Source: Plantactinospora sp040120695 | GTDB taxonomy: Bacteria; Actinomycetota; Actinomycetes; Mycobacteriales; Micromonosporaceae | DNA: 64,000 bases | Direction: 5' to 3' | Assembly: GCF_040120695.1 (NCBI RefSeq) | Contig: NZ_JBEEAC010000003.1 | Span: 248,001-312,000, forward strand | Part shown: positions 25,620-33,864 of the stretch, piece by piece | Numbering within the stretch: position 1 is the first letter of the stretch | How the letters are laid out: each line of letters begins with the position of its first letter | Notes under the pieces: generated by a model | The model's input: the letters and a program-made list of their open reading frames with translations, nothing else | Databases searched by the model: none | Told to the model about the DNA's origin: nothing | Translations under genes and position numbers: made by a program

Positions 25620-25753
25620 CGTCCCGGAAACGTCCCGTAATCCCGGCTTGGACACGCCGGTTCTGGGACGGGTTTCGGGACTCGCCGTCCTGGGCGAACG
25701 CCTCACAGAGTTGATCTTGATGGGTCGTCCCGGAAAGGAGCGTTTACGGGACG
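25620..25753. other. Putative res recombination site
   Basis: Six copies of an 11-bp half-site (consensus CGTCCCGKAAA) lie upstream of the resolvase: direct pairs at 25620-25630 and 25631-25641, inverted copies near 25660-25670 and 25671-25682, and a 28-bp dyad at 25726-25753 (arms 10 of 11 matching, 6-bp centre). A 28-bp dyad plus two accessory pairs is the architecture of Tn3-type res sites, with the 28-bp site as likely crossover site I. Confidence 0.65.
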
Positions 25754-25831
25754 CGGTGTCTCCATCGTCATCAGCCGCTCGGGCTGCCGCTGGAACGCCG
25801 GATCGAGACAGCTCCCAAGAGCTTCCCGGTG

Positions 25832-28129
25832 TTACTCGCGCCGGAGGTCTTCGCTGCTGGTTCTGAGCAGGGTGCCGACGTAGGCGACCGCGGTGAGCAG
25901 CACGACGGCGGCTGCGGTGAGGCCAACCTGTGTGAGCAGGATCTGCCCGAACCGGCGTGTGCTGACCCCGGTGATCTCGATGGCGACGTGGACGGCACCT
26001 GCGGTCGCCGCCATTGCCAATGTCGCCGAGATGACCAGAGGGAGGGCGACTTCTGTCATGTCGGCTGCGGCTTCTGTTCGGCGGGGCACTCCGACGATCC
26101 GTAGGGCCGCAGTGAGCCGGCGGCGTTCGATCAGCCGGTCGACGGCGATGACGACGAGTGCGGCGAGGCACAGCAGGAGGGTGATGGCCATTAGCGCGCC
26201 GATGATTACCGTGACGGTGGCGCCTCCGAGACCCTGGGTGGTGCCGAGGAAGCCCTGAATGTTGGATGCGGGAGCTTGTGTGGCGAGGATCTGGCGGGCC
26301 CGTTCCAGGACGGGTGGTTCGTTGCGCAGGAGAACGGTGGTGGTCTGCGCTGCGGTGCAGTTCGCAGCGGTGGTGATGAGCAGTTGGTACGGCCGGTCGG
26401 CGTACAGCTTCGGGGTCAGCTCGAGCTTGTCGGCGGGGGCCACGACGGTCCGCGCCGCGGGACAGTTGGTTTCCGCAGCCGGCGTCAGGCGCAGGGTGGC
26501 GCCCGCCGGGAGTTGCGGCTCGCCGGCGAAGTCGGGCGAGTTGATGTGCAGCCGGTAGATGCGCTCAGGACTGCATGCTTCCGCCCCGTCGAACAGTCCG
26601 CGGACGTCGGCGCAGGAGGCGATCATGACGTCGGCCCGCTTCTCGGCGCCCAGTTCCGCCGAGGCGTATTCGTACTGGGAGGCGCCGCGTATGCCTGGGG
26701 TGGCGCGCAGAGCGTCGAGCGCGGTGGGGTTCACGGCGCCGTCGAGGGTGAGCTTGAGCTGGGTTGGCGCGGACGGTGTGGCCAACGACTCGGCGAGGCG
26801 GACGTGCTCCGCGGCGCCGAGGCCGATTCCCGCGGCGAAGAGAGTGACACCTACCGTAGCGACGAGACGGGCCGCAGCGCCGTCTGAGGCCAGGGCACGC
26901 CGCCCGGCGATACGCAGCGCGGGCGGGAGACTGGGACGCCGGTTGAGGCGCCGCCACATGGTCTGCACCAGTAGCGGCGTGACCAGCGGCAGTCCCACGG
27001 CTGTCAGGACGAGGCCGGTGGCGAAGGCCAACAGCGCCCAGAAGGCCCTCGTGGCGGGCAGTGCCGCTGCGCCGGCCAGGAGGGCGACTCCGCAGGTGAT
27101 GGGCGCAGTCCGCAGCAGCGCCGGCTGTCGGCTGGTCGCGTTGCGGAAGGCGTGCAGTGGGTTGCCGCGCAGCCGGGCGAACGCGCCGGTGGCCACGGCG
27201 ACGGCAAACAGTGGCAGCCCCACTGCGGTCAGCGCGACAGTGAACGGCGACAGTACGAGGTCTTCGGCGAACCAGTGCAGGTGGCCAAGACGCAGCTGTT
27301 CGGTTCCGCCGCGGGCGGACAGCCAACCGGCGGTGCCGATCGCGGCGCCGACGGCCGCCACCGCCCCGGTCTCGACGGCGTTGACAACCTGCGTCTGGCG
27401 GGTGTCAGCCCCGAGTAGGCGAAGAGCGGCCAGCCGTCGTTCCCGGGTGGCCGCCGACAACCGTGCCGATGCCGCCAGGAAGATGCCCAGAGGGATGAGA
27501 ACGAACACGGCCATGCCGACCGGCACGAGCACGGCCGGTCGCAGTACCTCCTCGAAGGTCCCAGTCCAGGAGGCGCCTCGATGGCTGACCTGCGTACCGA
27601 TCCGTTCGACGCACTGCGCGCCGCCCGCCCGGTCGGCTTCGGCAGCGGGCACGCCGACGTAGACCAACAGTTCGTCCGGCGCAACCAAGCCCGCAGGGTC
27701 AACGACGCCGACGACACGCTGCGGGAATCTCGCGGCAGCGCGCGCGTCGCCGCCGCCGATGAGTTCTGCGAGGGCGGGTGACACCACGATCTCACCGGCG
27801 GCTGGCCAAGCCAGCACGCCGGGCGGTCGAGGCGACTGCGCGGTGGTGTTCCACACGGCGATCCGGCGTAGCGGGCGGGAGCCGATGTTGTCCTCGACAG
27901 TCCGTAGCTTGAGACAGTCAGCCGTGCCAGCTGACGTCGCCAGGACGGGCTCTCGATCACCGATGCGGCCGTCCTGCCGCTCGGCGACACCTGGAGCGGC
28001 GAGGGTGGCCAGGAGCACGAACGCGCCGAAGGCTACCGCTGCTGCCTGCAGCACCAGGCGGACCAGTCCAGCGGCGCCGCCGCCGCGGCACAGCCGCAAC
28101 CCCAACCGCACGAACGGCAGGTAACTCAT
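25832..28129 (-). CDS. FtsX-type ABC transporter permease
   Basis: 765 aa membrane protein with an N-terminal helix (VLQAAAVAFGAFVLLATLA), an extracytoplasmic domain, a helix bundle near residues 210-400 including FVLIPLGIFLAASARLSAATRERRLAALRLLGA (first FtsX domain), a second extracytoplasmic domain and a C-terminal FtsX domain (AAADMTEVALPLVISATLAMA near 715). It overlaps the ATPase gene by ATGA (28126-28129). It resembles MacB/LolE-like exporters for peptides or lipids; the substrate is unknown. It is cargo of the Tn3-like element. Confidence 0.85.
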   Translation of the reverse strand: MSYLPFVRLGLRLCRGGGAAGLVRLVLQAAAVAFGAFVLLATLAAPGVAERQDGRIGDREPVLATSAGTADCLKLRTVEDNIGSRPLRRIAVWNTTAQSPRPPGVLAWPAAGEIVVSPALAELIGGGDARAAARFPQRVVGVVDPAGLVAPDELLVYVGVPAAEADRAGGAQCVERIGTQVSHRGASWTGTFEEVLRPAVLVPVGMAVFVLIPLGIFLAASARLSAATRERRLAALRLLGADTRQTQVVNAVETGAVAAVGAAIGTAGWLSARGGTEQLRLGHLHWFAEDLVLSPFTVALTAVGLPLFAVAVATGAFARLRGNPLHAFRNATSRQPALLRTAPITCGVALLAGAAALPATRAFWALLAFATGLVLTAVGLPLVTPLLVQTMWRRLNRRPSLPPALRIAGRRALASDGAAARLVATVGVTLFAAGIGLGAAEHVRLAESLATPSAPTQLKLTLDGAVNPTALDALRATPGIRGASQYEYASAELGAEKRADVMIASCADVRGLFDGAEACSPERIYRLHINSPDFAGEPQLPAGATLRLTPAAETNCPAARTVVAPADKLELTPKLYADRPYQLLITTAANCTAAQTTTVLLRNEPPVLERARQILATQAPASNIQGFLGTTQGLGGATVTVIIGALMAITLLLCLAALVVIAVDRLIERRRLTAALRIVGVPRRTEAAADMTEVALPLVISATLAMAATAGAVHVAIEITGVSTRRFGQILLTQVGLTAAAVVLLTAVAYVGTLLRTSSEDLRRE

Positions 28130-28815
28130 GCTTGCAGTACGCCGTCTCGCATGGTCAGGACCCGGTCGGCGGTGGCGGCGACCTCGGCGGCGTGGGTGAC
28201 CAGGATGAGCGCGCTGCCGCCAGCGCGAGCCAGGTCGAGCAGCGCTGACAGCGACTGTGCAGCTGAGCGGGAGTCCAGCGCGCCGGTCGGCTCGTCAGCG
28301 AAGACAACACTCGGCTGGTGCACGAGCGCCCGCGCGATGGCGGCCCGCTGGGCCTGCCCACCGGACACCCGCGACGGCGTGCGATTCCGCTCGCCGTCGA
28401 GGCCGAGGCGAGCCAGCAGTCCGTCCGCGGTCGCGCGGGCCTTGCGGGCGGATACGCCGGTCAGGCGCAACGGCAGCTCCACGTTCTCGGCCAGCGTCAG
28501 CTCCGGTATCAGGTCGCCGAACTGCATCACGAAGCCGCACTGGCGCAGCCGCAAACCGGCTCGTACGCGGTCACTGACCGCGCCGAGGTCGACGCCGTTG
28601 AGATGCACCGACCCCTTGTCCGGGCTCAACACTCCCGCGAGCAGGAACAGCAGAGTGGATTTGCCCGAGCCGGACGGGCCCGTGATCGCGATGACCTCGC
28701 CCCTTGCCACACGCACGCTGGCCTCGCGCACGGCGACCGTCTGGCCGACCGTGTAGGTCAGGCCGTCGCTCGAGATGACGTCAGCGCCCACACCGATGCC
28801 CATCCTGCAGCCCAC
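28126..28815 (-). CDS. ABC transporter ATP-binding protein (FtsE/MacB/LolD type)
   Basis: 229 aa. Walker A GPSGSGKST, Q-loop MQFGDLIPELTLAENVELPL, signature VSGGQAQR, Walker B VVFADEPTGALDS and the switch LVTHAAEV are all intact. It energises the downstream FtsX permease, with which it is translationally coupled. GTG 28815 gives the longest frame; ATG 28803 is an equally possible start, and neither has a strong ribosome site. Confidence 0.92.
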   Translation of the reverse strand: MGCRMGIGVGADVISSDGLTYTVGQTVAVREASVRVARGEVIAITGPSGSGKSTLLFLLAGVLSPDKGSVHLNGVDLGAVSDRVRAGLRLRQCGFVMQFGDLIPELTLAENVELPLRLTGVSARKARATADGLLARLGLDGERNRTPSRVSGGQAQRAAIARALVHQPSVVFADEPTGALDSRSAAQSLSALLDLARAGGSALILVTHAAEVAATADRVLTMRDGVLQA

Positions 28816-28896
28816 CCCCGAAGTTGCTCACGACGCTGAGGATGCCAGCCATACGAATCTATGGCCAGCACCCTCGCCGCGCGTCGCTGTGATCGA

Positions 28897-29283
28897 TCAG
28901 AGACAGTTGTTGGCGAGCTTGTAGCTCTCCGCCTCGTTGTCGAAGCTGCGCTCCGGTCCCATTTCCGCGACGTACTCACCGGCGTTCAGGCAGATTCGCG
29001 TGCCGGTGTAGTTGTCGTTGTCGAAAATCGTCAGCTTCTGATTGGTGCGGTTCCAGGCCGAACTGATCTCGTTGTCGCCGTCCCATCCGGGGATGTCGAA
29101 CGTCGTCTGCGTGGAGTGCACGTACCGGTTACCGCCCTTGAACGGGTCCTCCCACATGCACACACGGCCATTGTCGCAGGCGGTGGTCTCGGTGAACGGC
29201 TGCACCGGAGCCGCTGCGGCGGGAGTGGCCAACGCCAGCGACATCACCACACCAGTACCAACAGAATAGAGTGATCGTCTCAC
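28897..29283 (-). CDS. Secreted peptidase inhibitor family I36-like protein
   Basis: 128 aa with a Sec signal peptide (GVVMSLALATPAAAA, cleavage near residue 25) and a ~100-residue mature domain with the I36/beta-gamma-crystallin pattern: CMWEDPFKGGNRYVHS, SAWNRTNQKLTIFDNDNYTGTRICLNAGE and paired cysteines. I36 members include the Streptomyces metalloproteinase inhibitor SMPI; many uncharacterised relatives are known. GTG 29283 has GGGAGAG upstream. Local base composition is noticeably lower in G+C than the rest of the window, supporting acquisition. Confidence 0.75.
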   Translation of the reverse strand: MRRSLYSVGTGVVMSLALATPAAAAPVQPFTETTACDNGRVCMWEDPFKGGNRYVHSTQTTFDIPGWDGDNEISSAWNRTNQKLTIFDNDNYTGTRICLNAGEYVAEMGPERSFDNEAESYKLANNCL

Positions 29284-29586
29284 TCAACTCTCCCTCGTCT
29301 TGGCATTCACTTCAGTGATTGTCAGCCGACCTCGACGACGCTACCCAGGCGGCAACGCAGCGTCAATGCCTATTCACGTCACGTGAATTCGCGGTCGGCG
29401 GCGTCGCTCAATTGATCAATGAAGCGCGGGAAATATTTGCACCTATCAGCGGACACTCCTGCATGTTCCAGGCACACAAGGCCGCAACCGAAATCAGATC
29501 CTGCAACTTCTGCCAGCCGTCATCGGTCGCCACCGAGCGATCTGCGCGCAGGTTCACCCCTGCGCGGCCTTGCGGTGGGCTTCCGC
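29284..29586. other. Intergenic region inside the transposon remnant
   Basis: No gene recognised. The sequence is relatively A+T-rich and contains short open frames without similarity or ribosome sites. The promoter for the I36-like gene must lie near 29290-29350 on the minus strand; no convincing -10 was fixed. Confidence 0.5.
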
Positions 29587-29624
29587 CTTAGCGCCGATCT
29601 TCGTTCCGTTTTTCCTCGCTCGCC
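29587..29624 (-). repeat. Putative right inverted repeat of the Tn3-like element
   Basis: On the minus strand the 38 bp start GGCGAGC, contain GGAACGAA at the same offset as in Tn3 and end CGGCGCTAAG, identical to the inner end of the left repeat. About 22 of 38 positions match the left copy, conserved mainly at the ends. Its inner side faces the resolvase and ABC cargo. Confidence 0.45.
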
Positions 29625-29741
29625 GGGGCCGGGGCGGCTGCGTCTTCAGGCCATCTCGGCTTCGGCGAGGTCCATACCGACCCGCTTACGCAGCTCGCCG
29701 GCGGCCGGCGGCGCGGTCAAACGCGGCGCGACGGTCAGGCG

Positions 29742-29966
29742 CTACTCCTCGAAGGCGTCGGGGTCGCGCAGCGGCCGGCGGGCGCCGTCCAGGTCGGGCA
29801 GGGCGAACGAGTAGTGCCCGTGCACGTTGATGTGTTTGTACTGGTACGCCGAGAGGCGGGCGGCGTCGGCCTCCAGCACCGGGTACTCCTGGCTACGCAG
29901 CGCGTCCAGGGCGTGGTTCAAGTAGAGGGTGTTCCACAGCGTGATGCAGTTCAGGACCAGGCCGAG
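29742..29966 (-). pseudogene. C-terminal fragment of a Tn3-family transposase
   Basis: 75 codons from LGLVLNCITLWNTLYLNHAL through YKHINVHGHYSFALPDLDG to a TAG at 29742-29744. This is the conserved DDE-domain C-terminus of Tn3-family TnpA (LNxxxxWNTxYL; HINxxGxYxF). More than 800 N-terminal residues are missing; the break at ~29967 directly meets the GH13 remnant. Confidence 0.85.
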
Positions 29967-30367
29967 CGGACGAACTCGGGCTGACCGGGCGCAACGGCGA
30001 GGGCTCGCGTACCCCGATGCCGTGGCGGCGGCCGGAGAGCTGGGACGGAGCCACCTTCGCGCGGTACCGGGGACTGGTCGCGCTCCGCCGGTCACTGCCG
30101 GCGCTGCGGCACGGTGGCCTGCGCTGGGCGTACGCCGACGCGGACAGCCTGGTCTTCCTGCGCGAGTCGCCGGCGGAGTCGGTGCTGGTGCTGGCCCGGC
30201 GCGCCGCCGCCGAACCGGTGCGGCTGGCCGGGCCGGTCCGGCCCGGGGCGGAGGCGGTCAACCTGTACGGCGGGGCGGAGTCGCTGCGCGCGGGTCCGGA
30301 CGGCGCGCTGACGCTGCCCGGAGACGGCCCGACCTTCCAGGTGTGGCGGCTGTCCTCGGCCCGCTGA
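29967..30367 (+). pseudogene. 3' remnant of the GH13 glycosidase gene
   Basis: About 133 codons beginning DELGLTGRNGEGSRTPMPWR (the GH13 'GxELGL ... RTPMPW' segment after region IV) and continuing with RRPESWDGATFARYRGLVALR and a C-terminal beta domain ending QVWRLSSAR. An internal ATG at 30017 could start translation, but no ribosome site or catalytic residues remain. It pairs with the 5' fragment at 24831. Confidence 0.85.
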
Positions 30368-30370
30368 GCC

Positions 30371-31129
30371 TCACTTCGACGCCGGGTCGAGCACCTCGCG
30401 CATCCGGTTGACCTCGACGGCCTGCGCGAAGGCGATGTTCCGGGCCAGCTCCCGGAGCTGCCGGTCGACACCGTGCACGAGTACCTCCTGGGCCATCGCG
30501 ATGGCGCCCTGGTGGTGCGCGCTCATCATCTCGACGAACATCCGGTCGAAGTCCGTCCCGGTCGTGGCGGTGAGCGTGGCGATCGCCCGCGGGCTCTGCA
30601 TGCCGTGCATGGTGGGGTGCTCGTGCCCGGTCCCGCCGAGCAGCGAGTCGAGGCCACGGTCGCGCAGCCAGCCCCGCAGCACCTCGACCTCGGGCCGCTG
30701 GGCGGCCCGGATCCGGTCGGCGACCGCGATCACGCCGGTGCTGCCGGCCCGGTCCGGGACCAGGGCGGCCATCCGCAGAGCCTGTTCGTGGTGCGGCACC
30801 ATCATCGTGGCGAAGCGGATGTCGGCCGCGTTGTGCCCCGACCCGGGCGGCGGGGTGAGCTGGTCCGGCCGCAGCACCGGGGCCGACTCGCCCGGCCGGC
30901 CGGGCCGGATCACCGGCGCGGTGCCGATGGCCGAGGGGGGCAGGACCGACGGGGCGGGTGCCGGGGTCGTGGCGTCCGGGGCGGCGACGGGAGCGGCCGG
31001 TCGATCCTGCCCGCTGGTCGCGATCCCGGCGATGCCGAGGGCGAGCAGCACGGTCACCGTTTCGACAAGCGCGAGAAACACGATCGCCGGTCGGCGCGTG
31101 CCGCCGGTCGCGTTCCTGGCCAACACCAC
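30371..31129 (-). CDS. DUF305 family protein
   Basis: 252 aa. An N-terminal hydrophobic segment (AIVFLALVETVTVLLALGIAGIA) anchors or exports it; a Pro/Ala linker follows, then the DUF305 ferritin-like domain with MMVPHHEQALRMA and MMSAHHQGAIAMA, His-Met rich boxes that bind metal (often copper-linked) in related proteins. GTG 31129 start without a clear ribosome site. It is convergent with the GH13 remnant, whose stop is 3 bases away. Confidence 0.88.
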   Translation of the reverse strand: MVLARNATGGTRRPAIVFLALVETVTVLLALGIAGIATSGQDRPAAPVAAPDATTPAPAPSVLPPSAIGTAPVIRPGRPGESAPVLRPDQLTPPPGSGHNAADIRFATMMVPHHEQALRMAALVPDRAGSTGVIAVADRIRAAQRPEVEVLRGWLRDRGLDSLLGGTGHEHPTMHGMQSPRAIATLTATTGTDFDRMFVEMMSAHHQGAIAMAQEVLVHGVDRQLRELARNIAFAQAVEVNRMREVLDPASK

Positions 31130-31313
31130 AGCGTGACTCCCGTCCGCCCTGCCGGCCGGTCGCGGCGTAGCCGGGGCTCTGCACCGGGGACCGGGTCGTC
31201 AGCCCGGGTCGGCCGATGGTAGCCCCACCGCCCGGACCGTGGAAGATCCAGTACGCCCTGGCCCCGGGCTGGCGCCCGGGACGGGCCCGTCCTGTTCGGA
31301 CGGCTTCCGCCAC

Positions 31314-31919
31314 CTACTCTCGCACGCCCTCGCCGGCGAGGAGGGCGCGTACGCCGTCGAGATAGGTCTTCGGATCCGGGCCCCCGGCGAGGATCCGTTG
31401 CAGCGCGAAGCCGGGGATCAGGCCGAACAGCGCGGCACCCACCGCCTCGACGTCGGCGTCGGCCGGCAGCTCGCCCGCCTGCTGGGCCCGCCTGGCCACG
31501 ACGACGAAGCGGGCCCGGAAGCCGCCGTAGAGCCGGGCGACGAACTCGGCCAGCGCGGGATCGCGCAGTGACTCGGACCAGACCTGGATGGCGAGCGCCA
31601 GGACGCCGTCCGGGCCGGTCTGGGACTCGACGAAGGTCAGCGCCCGGTCCAGCGCCTCGATCAGCGGCAGGGGCGGTTCGGCCGAGGCCAGCGTCTCGAA
31701 GAGCTGGTCGGCGCCGTCGAGTACCGACTCGGCGATCGAGGTGACTAGCTCCTGCTTGCTGCCGAAGTAGCGATAGACGGCGCCCACCGAGAGGCCGGCC
31801 TCGGAGATCACGTCCTGCATCGAGGTGGCGTGGAAGCCGTTGCGCAGGAAGCAGCGCCGGGCGGCGTCGAGAATCTGCCGTCGCCGGGCCGCCAGGTGCT
31901 CGTCGGATACGCGTGGCAC
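31314..31919 (-). CDS. TetR-family transcriptional regulator
   Basis: 201 aa. The HTH is ILDAARRCFLRNGFHATSMQ followed by ISEAGLSVGAVYRYFGSKQEL; the C-terminal ligand domain is typical in size. GTG 31919 is chosen because TATACT (31927-31932, minus) lies 7 nt upstream (leaderless). Two AACGA-N4-TCGTT dyads lie between it and the divergent membrane-protein gene, so it likely represses itself and that gene. Confidence 0.92.
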   Translation of the reverse strand: MPRVSDEHLAARRRQILDAARRCFLRNGFHATSMQDVISEAGLSVGAVYRYFGSKQELVTSIAESVLDGADQLFETLASAEPPLPLIEALDRALTFVESQTGPDGVLALAIQVWSESLRDPALAEFVARLYGGFRARFVVVARRAQQAGELPADADVEAVGAALFGLIPGFALQRILAGGPDPKTYLDGVRALLAGEGVRE

Positions 31920-31935
31920 GGCACACAGTATAAAA

Positions 31936-32001
31936 CGAGCGTTCGTTCGTTGACCGACGAAGGTGGGGAGAGGAGGCTGAGAAAGAGAACGAGTATTCGT
32001 T
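31936..32001. promoter_or_regulatory. Two TetR-type operators in the divergent promoter region
   Basis: AACGAGCGTTCGTT at 31936-31949 and AACGAGTATTCGTT at 31988-32001 share the arms AACGA...TCGTT with a 4-nt centre. The first is adjacent to the regulator's -10 box; the second lies just before the membrane-protein gene. Confidence 0.65.
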
Positions 32002-32002
32002 T

Positions 32003-32044
32003 TAGAAGGGTTCCGAGATGAGTTCTAGAAGGGTTCCGAGATGA
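32003..32044 (+). repeat. 23-bp tandem duplication of a ribosome site and start codon
   Basis: TAGAAGGGTTCCGAGATGA occurs at 32003-32021 and 32026-32044. The second copy supplies AGAAGGG and the ATG of the membrane-protein gene. The first copy supplies an extra ATG at 32018 that opens an 8-codon frame ending TGA at 32042-32044, overlapping the gene start as ATGA. Confidence 0.85.
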
Positions 32045-33081
32045 CTCGTCCACCCGCCCTCTCCGGGCCGCTCACCTCGACGCACCCGCGCCGGCCACTG
32101 GCGGTCGCCGTACTGCTGGCCGTGGCGGTGGTGCTGTTGCAGTCGCTGCTCGTACCGCTCTTCGCCGGGCCGGCGGCGAACCTGGAGCCGCGCGACCTGC
32201 CGGTGGTCGTCGCCGGTCCGGCCCCGGCCACCGACCGACTCGTCGGGCAACTCGACGCCGCCGCGCCGGGCGCCTTCGACGTGATCCGGCTGCCGGACGG
32301 TGCGGCCGCCGACCGGGCGCTGCGCGACCGCGAGGCGTACGCCGCCTTCGTGCTCGGCCCGGACGGCATGACCCTGCACACCGCGAGCGCGGCCAGTCCG
32401 GCGGTGGCGGCCCTGCTCAGCCAGGCCGCCGGGCAGTTCTCCGGAGGCCGGCCCGTCCCGGTGGTCGACGTGGTGCCGGCCGACCCGGACGACCCCCGGG
32501 GCGCCGGCTTCGCCGCCGGTTTCCTGCCGCTCGGGCTGACCGGCATGGTGATCGGGGCGCTGCTGGTGCTGCTGCTCGGCAGCCGGCTCGCCCGGCTGGC
32601 CGGGCTGGTCAGCTTCGGGCTGCTGGTCGGGGTCGCCGGGCCGCTGGTGCTGCAGGGCTGGCTCGGCCTGCTGCCCGGCGACACGCTGGCTGTCGGCGCC
32701 GCCCTCGGGCTGGTCGGGCTGGCCGTCGCGGCCACCGTCGCCGGGCTCGGCGCGCTGCTCGGCCGGGCCGGGCTCGGGCTCGGCGCGGTGCTGGTCTTCC
32801 TGGTCGGCAACCCGCTCTCGGCGGTCGGTGCGGCGCCCGAACTGCTGCCCCAGCCCTGGGGCGAGATCGGCCAGTGGCTGCCCGTCGGTGCCGGCGGGAC
32901 CCTGCTCCGGTCGACGGCGTTCTTCGACGGCGCCGGAGTCGGCACCCCGCTGCTGGTCCTCGCCGGGTATGCCGCCGCCGGCCTGCTCCTGACCGCCCTG
33001 TCCCGCCCGACCCTGGCCCACCCCACCCCGACGGCCCCCGCCGCCGTCGAGGTGGATGATCGGGCTACTTCGGTGATGTAG
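32041..33081 (+). CDS. Multi-pass membrane protein (ABC-2/YhgE-like)
   Basis: 346 aa. One N-terminal helix (LAVAVLLAVAVVLLQSLLVPL), a ~125-residue extracytoplasmic domain (PRDLPVVVAGPAPATDRLVG) and five to six C-terminal helices (GMVIGALLVLLLGSRLARLA; GVGTPLLVLAGYAAAGLLLTA). This layout fits ABC-2 permease/YhgE-Pip-like proteins, but no ATPase is adjacent. ATG 32041 with AGAAGGG 8 nt upstream. It is divergent from, and probably controlled by, the TetR regulator. Confidence 0.7.
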   Translation: MTRPPALSGPLTSTHPRRPLAVAVLLAVAVVLLQSLLVPLFAGPAANLEPRDLPVVVAGPAPATDRLVGQLDAAAPGAFDVIRLPDGAAADRALRDREAYAAFVLGPDGMTLHTASAASPAVAALLSQAAGQFSGGRPVPVVDVVPADPDDPRGAGFAAGFLPLGLTGMVIGALLVLLLGSRLARLAGLVSFGLLVGVAGPLVLQGWLGLLPGDTLAVGAALGLVGLAVAATVAGLGALLGRAGLGLGAVLVFLVGNPLSAVGAAPELLPQPWGEIGQWLPVGAGGTLLRSTAFFDGAGVGTPLLVLAGYAAAGLLLTALSRPTLAHPTPTAPAAVEVDDRATSVM

Positions 33082-33216
33082 CGGCCTCCACCTCTCGCCT
33101 CTCGGCGCGGCCACTACATCCCGGAAGGAGCGGCACGCCCCACCGTGGTCGTCCCCGGGTCCGTGTGCAGCGGGCCGGGGGCGACGTACGGTACGCGATG
33201 AGGGAGGATGGCGGCC

Positions 33217-33558
33217 GTGGAACCTCTCCGGCTGATACTCCTCTACGCCCACCTAATCGGTTTCGCCCTGCTGCTGGGCGGCGCCGCCGCCCAGTACGTC
33301 ACCGGACGAATCCGGATTAACCCGATGATGCTCTGGGGCGCCGTCATCCAGCTGGTGACCGGGATCGGACTCTCAGCGCCCCTACGGGACGGCGACGAGC
33401 CCGCACCGGCGAAACTCGGCACCAAGCTGGTCATCGCCTTGGCGATCTTCGTGATGGTGTTCTTCTCCCGCAAGCGGGAAGAGGTCAACCGCGGCCACTT
33501 CCTGGCGATCGTCGGGCTGACCCTGGTCAACGCCGCCGTCGCGGTCTTCTGGCGCTGA
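33217..33558 (+). CDS. Small membrane protein, function unknown
   Basis: 113 aa with four predicted helices (LILLYAHLIGFALLLGGAAA; MLWGAVIQLVTGIGL; LVIALAIFVMVFFS; FLAIVGLTLVNAAVAVFW). It resembles actinobacterial integral membrane proteins with an N-terminal HxxG helix, but no function is known. GTG 33217 is preferred because AGGGAGG (33201-33207) abuts the ATG at 33208, leaving no spacer for that start. Confidence 0.75.
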   Translation: MEPLRLILLYAHLIGFALLLGGAAAQYVTGRIRINPMMLWGAVIQLVTGIGLSAPLRDGDEPAPAKLGTKLVIALAIFVMVFFSRKREEVNRGHFLAIVGLTLVNAAVAVFWR

Positions 33559-33864
33559 GCTGGCCGGGCCCTGGTCTGGCACTGAGCCGGCCCCGCCGGC
33601 CCGCCTCGTTGGCCGGCCTGCGGAAACGGGCGGAAACGTGACGGCCACAGATCCAGGTCACGCATCGGGCTGGCCGGGAAGTGATGTCGCGCACCCTGAA
33701 GTTACGTAAGGGTAACGGGCGTTCAACAGTCAGGCACGATTGTCGGCCGGTGGACAGGCGCGGGCGTACGCTCCCGTCCGTAACGTGGGACAGCCGGCGG
33801 CAACGCGCAGGCCGGCTTAGGGCTGCCACCGCGGTGGGCGGTGTGCAATGGGAAGGAGACCGTC
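33559..33864. promoter_or_regulatory. Upstream region of the nucleoside transporter operon
   Basis: No gene. A dyad GTTAC-N6-GTAAC (33701-33716), containing the palindrome TTACGTAA (33702-33709), is a candidate operator ~150 bases before the lipoprotein start. The rest shows nothing recognisable except the ribosome site at 33851-33858. Confidence 0.4.

Larger units (their letters stand above)
24939..29966. mobile_element. Tn3-family transposon remnant with ABC-transporter cargo
   Basis: About 5.0 kb separates two fragments of one GH13 gene. It holds a Tn3-like inverted repeat, a serine resolvase with res-like sites, an FtsX permease and ATPase, an I36-like secreted protein, a second inverted repeat and the last 75 codons of a Tn3-family transposase. 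The transposase lies outside the two repeats and is cut by the right junction, so this is a composite or deleted element. The middle of the GH13 gene (several hundred codons) is gone, so the event was insertion plus deletion. No target duplication was found. Confidence 0.65.

Noticed and set aside
29319..29830. Small open frames between the I36 gene and the tnpA fragment
   Set aside because: No ribosome sites, no similarity, and they cross the putative inverted repeat.
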